From assembly GCA_003222755.1 (NCBI GenBank), contig QHXA01000069.1, positions 1 to 8,032 on the forward strand: a stretch of DNA of 8,032 nucleotides. Direction: 5' to 3'. Each line of letters starts with the position of its first letter. Within the stretch, counting starts at the first letter, position 1. The notes beneath the pieces were generated by a model. The model did not search any database and was not told where the DNA came from. It was given only the letters and a program-made list of their open reading frames with translations. Origin of the DNA: Acidobacteriota bacterium (lineage in GTDB: Bacteria > Acidobacteriota > Terriglobia > 20CM-2-55-15). The translations under genes were made by a program, and so were the position numbers. Positions 1 to 6,791 of the stretch are shown here, piece after piece.

Positions 1-276
1 CGAGGATGCGTTGCTCGTCCTTGTGATATCTCAACTCGCGGCTCGATGGCCGCACTAGGCGGCCGCAAGGCCGTCGCAAAAGTCTTCAACCGCAAACTCA
101 CGGGATTCGCCGCCTGGTTCATTCGCCAAAATTATTACCTCATGAAGATTCCCGGTTGGTCGAGAAAAGCTCGTATTGCGTTGGACTGGACGGTCAACCT
201 TTTCTTTTCGCGCGATATTGTCCAACTGGGAATCCGCTCGATTCCGCCAGATACATCGATCCGTAAAGTTGCCTAA
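1..276 (+). CDS. ndh: Type II NADH dehydrogenase (NDH-2), C-terminal end, partial
   Basis: This frame is open from base 1 to a TAA at 274-276 and gives the last 91 residues of an FAD-dependent NADH:quinone oxidoreductase, a peripheral membrane enzyme that passes electrons from NADH to quinone without pumping protons. The recognisable part starts at RGSMAALG (from base 37) and continues through AVAKVF, LTGFAAWFI, YYLMKIPGWSRK, ALDWTV and LFFSRDIVQLG, the typical amphipathic membrane-anchoring C-terminus of the family. The FAD and NADH binding domains lie left of the window. The ATG at base 46 is an internal Met, not the start. Residues 8-12 (CDIST, bases 22-36) do not fit the family; see the finding on a local frame slip. 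The gene converges with the hydrolase remnant on the other strand, 81 bases away, with no evident terminator hairpin between them. Family assignment is firm; whether the whole gene is intact cannot be judged. Confidence 0.88.
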   Translation, partial: RGCVARPCDISTRGSMAALGGRKAVAKVFNRKLTGFAAWFIRQNYYLMKIPGWSRKARIALDWTVNLFFSRDIVQLGIRSIPPDTSIRKVA

Positions 277-357
277 GACGAGGATGGCGGCACGAAATGG
301 TCACAATCAACCTATGGCTCTGGCCTCTTGCGCTCCAGGTGATCACTACGGAAACAG

Positions 358-771
358 TCACGCGGCTTGGCGGCGAACGAGATGTTTTTCAAACCACTCG
401 CGCGCAAGAGCAGCGACCTCTTCCAGTGCGCCCTCTTCCTCAAACAAATGAGTTGCGCCTGGAACGATTCGGATTTCATTGGGCGCCCGCATCATCCTGG
501 CCGCTGTCCGGTTCAATTCGATAACGTCACGGTCGAATTCACCAACGATGAGCAATGTTGGCGCGGTGACTTTGCCGAGATGGTCGTGAGCAAGATCGGG
601 CCGGCCTCCACGCGAGACGACGGCACTAATACGCTCTGGGCGTTTTGCAGCAGCAACGAGAGCGGCGGCCGCGGTGAAGATCGAAAAAAATCTGACTTTT
701 ACTTGATCGCTGCGCCCTCTCTTGGGGCTGCGCGCTGTCGCGCTTGCGCTTCGCGCGCAGCCGCTCATCAC
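358..771 (-). pseudogene. Dienelactone hydrolase-like alpha/beta hydrolase, 3' remnant without nucleophile
   Basis: Reading from a GTG at 771 (137 residues to a TGA at 358), residues ~24-137 match the C-terminal half of the small dienelactone hydrolase family of cytoplasmic alpha/beta hydrolases. Visible landmarks are AAAALVAAAKRP, VVSRGGRPDLA, APTLLIVGEFD and VPGATHLFEE. The acid (D80) and the histidine (H108) of the catalytic triad are present. The nucleophile elbow, normally FFGASTGAAAA, reads FFSIFTAAAA (residues 28-37): the serine and both glycines are gone and the segment is one residue short. The roughly 90-residue N-terminal half with the oxyanion-hole region is missing. Residues 1-22 have no family resemblance; they read through the GC-rich hairpin that follows nadE. 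TGATG couples the nadE stop to an ATG at 768, so some translation is possible, but an active enzyme is not. I read it as a relic; a repurposed short protein is a weaker alternative. Confidence 0.82.
726..762 (-). terminator. GC-rich stem-loop just after nadE
   Basis: A perfect 10-bp inverted repeat, GGCTGCGCGC at 726-735 and GCGCGCAGCC at 753-762, encloses a 17-nt loop. In the nadE direction it starts six bases after the TGA stop (770-768), the usual place for a transcription terminator. There is no U-tract directly behind the stem; the nearest T-run in transcript sense is seven bases at 690-684. It may therefore be a factor-assisted terminator or an mRNA-stabilising 3' hairpin. The repeat is seen; its role is inferred. 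Confidence 0.45.
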
Positions 772-2831
772 TTATCAGGCACGCGCTGCCGCATTTCCTG
801 GATCCAAACGTCTGCATGGACATCGCTGGGCGCACGCCAGTCGCTGCGGGGCGAAAGCGAACCGCCCGAACCCACTTTTGGTGCATTAGGCATCGCGGAT
901 CGCTTGAACTGACTGAATTCGAAAAACCGGACGAGGAACACTTCGAGCCAGCGGCAGAGCGTGCGCAGGTCGTATATATTGCGGTTTTCCGGCGGGATGA
1001 TTTCAGGCCAACTGCCACGGTCGACGTCTTGCCATGCGTGGTCTGCGAGAAAAGCAACTTTGCTGGGTCTGAAACCAAACCGGCTCAGGTAATAAAGATA
1101 AAAGTCGTGCAACTCATAGGGACCAACAACCGATTCGGCGGTCTGGCTCTCCCCATGATCTTGTGCCGGCACGAGCTCCGGAGAATACTTGAGGCCGACA
1201 ATGCCGGTCAGTACTGCCAGTGTTTCATCGTCGAACTGCCGGGTCTTAACAAGCCACCGGATCAAAAACTGGATCAGTGTCTTTGGCACGGAGGCATTGA
1301 CGTTGTAATGGGACATCTGATCGCCAACGCCGTATGTTGTGAAGCCGAGCGCGAGTTCCGAAAGATCTCCTGTTCCAACCACGAGGCCATCCATGTAGTT
1401 CGCCAAGCGGAACAAATGTGAAGTCCGTTCGCCGGCTTGTACATTCTCGAATGTCAGGTCATATACGGGTTCTCCACGGCTGAAGGGATGCCCGATATCT
1501 GAAAACATTTGTTGTGCTGATGGACGTATGTCGATCTCTCTGGCGGAGAACCCGAGGCACCGCATGAGATCTCGAGCATTCGCCAACGTCGCCTCGCTCG
1601 TTGCAAATCCAGGCATCGTCACTCCAAGGACATTTTCTCGAGGTAGCTTCAACTGATCGAAAGCCCGCGCAATAACAAGTGCGGCTTGGGTCGAGTCCAG
1701 CCCACCGGAAATTCCAATAACGGCCCGCTTGAGGCCCGTCGCTTCCAGGCGCTTGGTCAAGCCTTGTACTTGAATGTTGTAAACATCGTGGCAACGTTCA
1801 TCCCGAAGGAGCGGATCAGATGGGACGTAAGGAAATCGTTGGACATCACGCCGGAGCGGCACATTGTGTTTCGGAACTTCCAGATCAAACGGTATGAGGC
1901 GGATGTGCTCGAGCTGATTGCGGTAGGCAGCAACACAATCGCTAAAGCTTGTCATGCGCATTCGCTCCTGGCGAAGCCGATCGAGATCCACATCAGCAGT
2001 CGTCAAAATGGGCTCGCGGGAAAACCGCGTCGATTCGGCGAGGCGTTCGCCGTTTTCGTAAATCATTGCGTGCCCATCCCATGCCAGATCTGTCGTCGAC
2101 TCGCCGGGACCAGCGGCCGTATACAGATACGCGGCAACGCATTTGGCGGATTGTGAGCAACAGAGCAGGCGGCGGTACTCCGATTTACCGACAATGGAAT
2201 TGCTAGCCGAGAGATTTGCCAGAATCGTTGCTCCCGCCATCGCCGCGAGCGTGCTTGGTGGAAGCGGCACCCAGACGTCTTCGCAAATCTCGACATGCAA
2301 TGTAAAGTCTGGCCAATTCGTTGCGCGAAAGAGGATGTCGTTTCCAAATGGAACTGTACTGCCCAGAACACGAATGGTTCGCCCTACAGCTTTCGCTCCC
2401 GATGTGAACTGCCGTTTTTCATAAAACTCTCGATAATTCGGAAGGTACGTTTTGGGAACAATGCCCAAAATGCTGCCGCGATACATGGCAATCGCGCAAT
2501 TGAACAGCCGGCTTTCGGATCGAAGAGGGGCGCCCGCTACCAAAATAAGAGGCAATTCGCGACTTGCCTCGAGCAGCCGGACGAGGCCCGCTTCAACTGC
2601 ATCCAGCAGTGCATCTTGAAGGAAGAGGTCTTCATTGGAGTATCCGGACAGCCCCAATTCCGGAAACACAACAAGCACGGCATTATCGGCTGCCGCCTGT
2701 CGAGCCAGCCTTATTGTCTGATCCGTATTGAATTCTGGACGCGCAGCATCGACCGATGGCATGGCGACCGCCATCCGTGCGAATCCATGGGAGTAGATGC
2801 AGTTAAACAACGGCTGTTCGGAACGTTGCAT
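768..2831 (-). CDS. nadE: Glutamine-dependent NAD+ synthetase
   Basis: This cytoplasmic enzyme makes NAD+ from deamido-NAD+, ATP and glutamine, the last step of NAD synthesis. Its 687 residues match the long two-domain form typified by M. tuberculosis NadE (about 680). The N-terminal nitrilase-type glutaminase (about 1-300) shows the catalytic triad: E58 in VFPELGLSGYS, K127 in VPKTYLPNYREF and C183 in VEICEDVW. The synthetase domain (about 345-687) carries the ATP pyrophosphatase P-loop GISGGLDST (373-381), VTMPGF, and VGTGDLSELALG with GDQMSHYNVNASVPKTLI. The tail holds FSQFKRSAMPNAPKV and SPRSDWRAPSD. The ATG is preceded by AGGAG at 2838-2842 with six bases between, which supports this start. 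It is divergent from the broken sugar dehydrogenase, whose start lies 46 bases away, so its promoter must sit in or upstream of that remnant. No lesion is visible. The C-terminus ends where the family ends. Confidence 0.97.
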   Translation of the reverse strand: MQRSEQPLFNCIYSHGFARMAVAMPSVDAARPEFNTDQTIRLARQAAADNAVLVVFPELGLSGYSNEDLFLQDALLDAVEAGLVRLLEASRELPLILVAGAPLRSESRLFNCAIAMYRGSILGIVPKTYLPNYREFYEKRQFTSGAKAVGRTIRVLGSTVPFGNDILFRATNWPDFTLHVEICEDVWVPLPPSTLAAMAGATILANLSASNSIVGKSEYRRLLCCSQSAKCVAAYLYTAAGPGESTTDLAWDGHAMIYENGERLAESTRFSREPILTTADVDLDRLRQERMRMTSFSDCVAAYRNQLEHIRLIPFDLEVPKHNVPLRRDVQRFPYVPSDPLLRDERCHDVYNIQVQGLTKRLEATGLKRAVIGISGGLDSTQAALVIARAFDQLKLPRENVLGVTMPGFATSEATLANARDLMRCLGFSAREIDIRPSAQQMFSDIGHPFSRGEPVYDLTFENVQAGERTSHLFRLANYMDGLVVGTGDLSELALGFTTYGVGDQMSHYNVNASVPKTLIQFLIRWLVKTRQFDDETLAVLTGIVGLKYSPELVPAQDHGESQTAESVVGPYELHDFYLYYLSRFGFRPSKVAFLADHAWQDVDRGSWPEIIPPENRNIYDLRTLCRWLEVFLVRFFEFSQFKRSAMPNAPKVGSGGSLSPRSDWRAPSDVHADVWIQEMRQRVPDK

Positions 2832-2877
2832 CAGATTCTCCTCTCCGACGGGCGCTTCAATTGCGAGTTCAACTTGT

Positions 2878-3201
2878 ATGAATCATCGATTATTCAGTTC
2901 CATCTTAATAATAATCGTGGGCATCAGCCTGAACGCTTGTAATCGAGCGGATACAGTCGAGGCTGGTAGCGCGGCGCTGGACCTTCAACCGCAGACGGTC
3001 CTGGAGAATCTGGACACTCCCTGAGGGATAGATTTCCTGCCGGACGACAGCATGATTTTCACCGAACGACCGGGTCGCGTGACGATATTTGCGAATGGCC
3101 AGCGGCGCGAGGTCGGGCGCGTCCAAACAAACCAAATGGCTGAATCGGGTCTGCTCGGAATCGCAGTGGACCCTGAGTTCCAAAAGAACCGATCTGTCTA
3201 G
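2878..3201 (+). pseudogene. PQQ-dependent sugar dehydrogenase (GSDH family) lipoprotein, 5' remnant with internal stop
   Basis: From the ATG at 2878 the frame encodes a lipoprotein signal peptide: MNHR, a hydrophobic run SSILIIIVGIS and the lipobox LNAC with the lipid-bearing Cys at residue 21. The start of a glucose/sorbosone-dehydrogenase beta-propeller follows: VLENLDTP, GIDFLPDDSMIFTERPGRV, IFANGQ and ESGLLGIAVDPEFQKNR. Such proteins oxidise sugars outside the cytoplasm with PQQ. Two lesions are seen. The codon at 3022-3024 is TGA where the family has the Trp of TPWGI. After QKNRSV a TAG at 3199-3201 ends the frame where the family continues with VYLYYT-like sequence; homology stops there, at about codon 107 of an expected 350 or more. 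There is no good Shine-Dalgarno before the ATG. Reading is in frame on both sides of the TGA, so this is a nonsense mutation rather than a frameshift. Family assignment is confident; loss of function is near certain. Confidence 0.87.
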
Positions 3202-3210
3202 CCGAAACAA

Positions 3211-4374
3211 CTATGAAGCAGACTTGGACGTCCGACGCTGCGCGGATTGCCTGGGTGGGACAATCATCGTTTCCCGCAAAATCGGTGCAGCGGTGGGCAC
3301 CTCCGTCAGAGGAAGCCTGAATCTCACTTCTGCACCCCGTCCCTTTCCTTGGCTGAAAGCCTCGACACGTCCGCCCTGCAGTTCTGCCAGCGATTTCACA
3401 ATCGCCAATCCAAGCCCCAACCCGCCTTCTGAGGACGTCGTCTGACGACTCTGTGTGTAGATGCTGAAAAGACGCGGAAGCAATTCGGGCTCAATGCCTA
3501 TGCCCGTATCAGCGACGGAGACAACCACCTGTTTCTCCTCGATGTCCAGCGCAATGCGGATTGTGATCCGCCCGTTGGCGTTCGTGAATTTCGCCGAGTT
3601 CTGAAGCAAATTCGTCAGCATCTGCGCAATTCGGGTTCGATCTCCCTTTACAGCGAGCGGAATTTCCGGCGCTTCAATGCAAACAGTGACGTTTTTCTCT
3701 AGAGTGCGGCAGAAGTCTTCGATTGTTTCCCGCGCAAGTATACAAAGATCAAGCCGTTCATTTTCGAGTTGCAATTTGCCCTGACCTATCCTCGAAATGT
3801 CCAGAAGATCGCCCACGATTCGGGTCATATGACGAAATTGTCTATCGATCACCTCAATCGAGCGCAGCCGGACATCCTCGTCATTGGGACTGGACCGTAA
3901 CAGATGGATACCGCCGGCGAGGTTGTTAAGAGGCGTACGTAATTCGTGTCCGAGCATCGCAAGAAATTCGTCCTTTTTTCGCTCGGCTTCTCGCATCTGT
4001 TCCTCGGATTTTTCCAGGAGATCTGCATGAGCCTCCGCGCGCCGCACCGCTTGGTGCAGTTTTTCGTTGAGATACGCGATAAGGATGTTAATCACCGTGA
4101 AGAACAGCAACCCAACGAGATCTGAGGCCGGAAGACTACCGGGGTGCGCGGGCAGAATAAAAAAATACAGTGCTGAGAACGCGGAAAGCAAAGAGGCGAG
4201 TAAACCTGCGCCAAATCCGCCGTACCAGGACGCCACCATCACGGCTGGATAAAACGTCAGAAATGGAAGGCTCAATCCCCATAACGGCGTGAGCAGTCCC
4301 CGAAGGAACAGTGCCGACGCTGTCATAACTGCGCCGACACCATAGCTGAGAATCTTTCGCTGTCTCGCAATCAT
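3211..4374 (-). CDS. Membrane sensor histidine kinase (DUF4118-HisKA-HATPase)
   Basis: The 387-residue protein is a two-component sensor that autophosphorylates on histidine. Residues ~8-102 form a KdpD-like DUF4118 membrane domain with about four short helices and almost no periplasmic loop. A charged coiled linker (about 103-134) leads to the HisKA domain with phospho-acceptor H143 in MLGHELRTPLNN. The ATPase domain has the N box with N255 and N259 (MLTNLLQNSAKFT), the G1 box DTGIGI (289-294) and the G2 box GGLGLGLAIV (317-326). AAAGGAAA stands about eight bases before the ATG and supports the start. No response regulator is in the window. After the ATPase domain a 30-residue tail rich in Pro, Arg and Ser ends in QRRTSKSAS. 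Many soil-bacterial relatives continue here with a receiver domain starting RRILVVDD, so this may be a hybrid kinase that lost its receiver (inference). The signal sensed is unknown. It converges with the broken sugar dehydrogenase, nine bases apart. Confidence 0.94.
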   Translation of the reverse strand: MIARQRKILSYGVGAVMTASALFLRGLLTPLWGLSLPFLTFYPAVMVASWYGGFGAGLLASLLSAFSALYFFILPAHPGSLPASDLVGLLFFTVINILIAYLNEKLHQAVRRAEAHADLLEKSEEQMREAERKKDEFLAMLGHELRTPLNNLAGGIHLLRSSPNDEDVRLRSIEVIDRQFRHMTRIVGDLLDISRIGQGKLQLENERLDLCILARETIEDFCRTLEKNVTVCIEAPEIPLAVKGDRTRIAQMLTNLLQNSAKFTNANGRITIRIALDIEEKQVVVSVADTGIGIEPELLPRLFSIYTQSRQTTSSEGGLGLGLAIVKSLAELQGGRVEAFSQGKGRGAEVRFRLPLTEVPTAAPILRETMIVPPRQSAQRRTSKSAS

Positions 4375-4479
4375 GACGCGTCTTTCCTTTGATGTGATGA
4401 ATGGAAGCCAGATCGACGGCTATCATCGTTTTATCGGTGGTCGTAAGTCCAGCCCGAAGTATTCTGCAAACGAGGAAAT

Positions 4480-4530
4480 ATGAGTCTTCGGGTAACCAAA
4501 ATAGTTAGTGGTGGGCAGACGGGAGCCGAT
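4480..4530 (+). pseudogene. YpsA-like putative molybdenum carrier protein, N-terminal stub
   Basis: An ATG at 4480 with GAGG five bases upstream (4472-4475) opens a frame beginning MSLRVTKIVSGGQTGAD. The IVSGGQTGxD signature is the very N-terminus of the cpYpsA family (annotated 'putative molybdenum carrier'), a Rossmann-type nucleotide-binding fold. The family then continues with R-A-A-L-D and, further on, a GGWCPKGR-type motif. Here it continues QPRHNAAQVK and nothing familiar follows in any frame. The frame runs on to a stop at 4774-4776, overlapping the permease start at 4652, but residues beyond 17 look random. I call it a gene cut after its first 17 codons. It is divergent from the kinase, with 105 bases between their starts. 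The match is short, so a coincidence cannot be fully excluded, but family motif, position at the start and ribosome binding site agree. Confidence 0.6.
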
Positions 4531-4651
4531 CAGCCGAGGCACAACGCGGCTCAAGTGAAGTTTAGCTTGTCCCGTGAAGGTCCGGCTCATTACTGGAGAC
4601 CTGGACTTCGCTCGTGCATCCGTGGGGTCGCCTGCGCATACTGTTTGAAAT

Positions 4652-6721
4652 ATGTCACCGCAGCGACGCAGGGGCGGAAAGTCAGTTGGCTCTCGACTGA
4701 TCCACTTCGTCGTTCCCGCCACGGTTATGCTTTCGTTCATATCCTTTTGGAGAGCGGCGGCAATCGTCCTTTGTGATCTTGGTTCTTCGGCGTACTACGT
4801 CGGCGGCATCGCCGAAAAAGCCATCGGACAATCGGCGCCGTGGTTCGTGCTGGCCATCATGCTGTTTTCATATGCGGTGCGCGCCGTCTACATCGAAAGC
4901 TGCAGCATGTTCGTTCGCGGCGGCGTGTACAAAGTGGTGCGCGAGGCGATGGGAAGCACGGCAGCTAAATTCTCCGTCTCCGCGCTCCTGTTCGATTACG
5001 TACTGACGGGGCCGATTAGCGGCGTCAGCGCAGGTCTGTATATGGCTGGGCTCATCAATGAATCAGGGCAGTATTTTCATTTGTCACTGCTGAAAGTCCC
5101 TGCCCCGGTATTTGCCGTCGGCTTCGCCACTCTGGTTACGCTGTACTTTTGGCATACCAACCGCATTGGCATCCCGTTTTCCAGCACCAGGGCGTTACGC
5201 ATCATGCAGACAACGGCGGTGATGGTTGCCTTGCTGATCATTTGGTGCGTCGCAACGATCTTCATGCGGGGATCTCAGCCGATACCGGCGCCCACGCTCC
5301 CAAATTTACACTTCAGCGATGAAGCTCTAGGCTGGCTGAAAGGAACATCTGCACCCTCGATCACGTTCATAGCCATTCTGATCGGCCTTGGGCATGCGCT
5401 GCTTGCGATGAGCGGCGAAGAGAGCTTGGCCCAGGTCTATCGAGAGATTGAGGCACCCAAGCACAAGAATCTTTTCCGCACCCGGCTGGTCATTTTCATT
5501 TTCAGTCTGGTGTTCACTTCACTGGTTTCATTTTTCGCCATCATGATCATTCCCGATCAGGATCGAAGCAAATACTTCGACAACCTGATCAGCGGCCTTT
5601 CGATGTTTCTCGCTGGGCCGTTTGCGTTGAGGCTGGCTTTTCACGCCTTTGTTGTACTCGTCGGCGTGCTCATCCTATCCGGGGCGGTGAACACGGCCAT
5701 TATCGGATCCAATGGTGTGCTAAACCGAGTCTCTGAAGATGGAGTCCTTCCAGCCTGGTTGCGCGATCCACATCCGAAGTATGGAACCACCTTCAGAATC
5801 ATCAACGTCATTGTGGGCCTGCAATTAATGACGATCGTGATCAGCCGCGGCAACGTGTATCTTTTGGGCGAAGTCTACGCATTTGGCGTGGTTTGGAGCT
5901 TTGCCATGAAAGCCCTTGGTGTGGTCATCCTGCGTTTTACACACCCTCACGCTCCGCGATGGCGAGTTCCATTCAACTTTCGGGTGAAATCGGTCGAGGT
6001 GCCGGTTGGTTTATTGCTGATCACAACCCTCCTCTTCCTGCTTGCCTGCATCAACGTCTTAACGAAGAGACTTGCGACTATTTCGGGGATTTCTTTCACC
6101 TTTGTTCTCTTCGTTTTATTCACGGTTTGCGAACGGCGCTACAAACCTAAAGAGCGCAAATCGAAAAAACGGACGTGGGAACAAATGCAGGAAACTGAAG
6201 AAGAGCGATTTCGCTTCAAGGTGAAGGACCATCTTTCGCCGAGATCGTTATCGGTTCGGTCCGGGAATACTCTCGTGGCAGCTTGCGATCCGGACAATGT
6301 GCAGCATTTGCAGACCGTTTTGGAAAAGAGCGATCCCACACGATCGGATACAATCGTGCTGTTGGTGAACTCCAACGTGGACCAAGACATTGAGAAAACC
6401 AAACAAGACGCCGAGCGTGTTATGGATTTCCGCGCGATCCGAGTTTTCAGCAAGGCCGTGCACATTGCTGAAAAGTTGGGGAAGCCGTTGTCGTTGATCG
6501 CTATCCCTGGAAAGGATCCGTACCGCCTGATCTTAGAGGCTGCGCAAAGTTTGAATTCTGCCCGTGTAGTGCTCAGGAAATCTTCGCGGGCTAGTCTTGA
6601 TAAACAAAAGCACGATCTCAGCCGCGCATGGAAGGAACTGCCGAAACACGACCCCGAACTCTCGGTCGAGATCTTTCCGGATGAAGATAAGGCAGAGGTA
6701 TTTCAGTTGCCGCTAACATAA
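4652..6721 (+). CDS. APC-family amino acid permease with C-terminal Usp-like domain
   Basis: The 689-residue inner-membrane protein belongs to the amino acid-polyamine-organocation superfamily. About 12 membrane helices lie between residues 20 and 493, with the conserved stretches DLGSSAYYVGGIAEKAIG, LFSYAVRAVYIESC, RGGVYKVVREA, DYVLTGPISGVSAG, and HALLAMSGEESLAQVYREIE before helix 7. A charged cytoplasmic linker (about 494-535) leads to a Usp-like regulatory domain (about 536-689) with GNTLVAACDPDNVQHLQTVL, a beta-strand IVLLVN and KPLSLIAIPGKDPYRLILEAA. The start is limited by an in-frame TGA at 4646-4648; no clear ribosome binding site precedes the ATG, and M26 would remove part of helix 1. 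Relatives often end with a further ~40-50 residues after a VFQLGPH-type motif; here the frame ends VFQLPLT, so the C-terminus may be shortened. Substrate is not predictable from sequence. Family confidence is high; the exact start and the completeness of the tail are less sure. Confidence 0.93.
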   Translation: MSPQRRRGGKSVGSRLIHFVVPATVMLSFISFWRAAAIVLCDLGSSAYYVGGIAEKAIGQSAPWFVLAIMLFSYAVRAVYIESCSMFVRGGVYKVVREAMGSTAAKFSVSALLFDYVLTGPISGVSAGLYMAGLINESGQYFHLSLLKVPAPVFAVGFATLVTLYFWHTNRIGIPFSSTRALRIMQTTAVMVALLIIWCVATIFMRGSQPIPAPTLPNLHFSDEALGWLKGTSAPSITFIAILIGLGHALLAMSGEESLAQVYREIEAPKHKNLFRTRLVIFIFSLVFTSLVSFFAIMIIPDQDRSKYFDNLISGLSMFLAGPFALRLAFHAFVVLVGVLILSGAVNTAIIGSNGVLNRVSEDGVLPAWLRDPHPKYGTTFRIINVIVGLQLMTIVISRGNVYLLGEVYAFGVVWSFAMKALGVVILRFTHPHAPRWRVPFNFRVKSVEVPVGLLLITTLLFLLACINVLTKRLATISGISFTFVLFVLFTVCERRYKPKERKSKKRTWEQMQETEEERFRFKVKDHLSPRSLSVRSGNTLVAACDPDNVQHLQTVLEKSDPTRSDTIVLLVNSNVDQDIEKTKQDAERVMDFRAIRVFSKAVHIAEKLGKPLSLIAIPGKDPYRLILEAAQSLNSARVVLRKSSRASLDKQKHDLSRAWKELPKHDPELSVEIFPDEDKAEVFQLPLT

Positions 6722-6790
6722 GCGAGGCTCACTCCTTGCAGATTTCAACGCCGCAAAGCCCAGGACGTGGCGGTGGCGCTGGCGAGACGA
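6722..6790 (+). other. Possible decayed continuation of the permease C-terminus
   Basis: Read in the permease frame past its TAA, this stretch gives ARLTP at 6722-6736 and QDVAVALARR at 6761-6790. Permeases of this type commonly carry PRLRPEDIELLHRLWLE and then a RDVVxVALxRL-like end after the VFQLGPH motif. The two short matches in the right order suggest that the original end was mutated and internally shortened. The resemblance is weak and comes from memory of the family; composition-driven chance is a real alternative. Confidence 0.3.
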
Positions 6791-6791
6791 A

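Noticed and set aside
367..912. Open frame of 181 codons on the + strand across the hydrolase remnant and the nadE end
   Set aside because: It is antisense to two recognisable protein matches and shows no domain of its own.
744..1421. Long open frame (225 codons) on the + strand opposite nadE
   Set aside because: It lies entirely antisense to conserved nadE coding sequence, has no recognisable motif and is explained by the codon bias of the true gene. The same applies to 1686-2156 and 2295-2942.
3022..3024. TGA read as Trp or selenocysteine in the sugar dehydrogenase
   Set aside because: nadE and the hydrolase remnant use TGA as a normal stop, Trp is TGG everywhere else, the family has no selenocysteine there, and the gene is cut after codon 107 in any case.
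4423..4740. 105-codon frame on the - strand between the kinase and the permease
   Set aside because: No family resemblance and no ribosome binding site; it is antisense to the well-supported cpYpsA start and the permease N-terminus.
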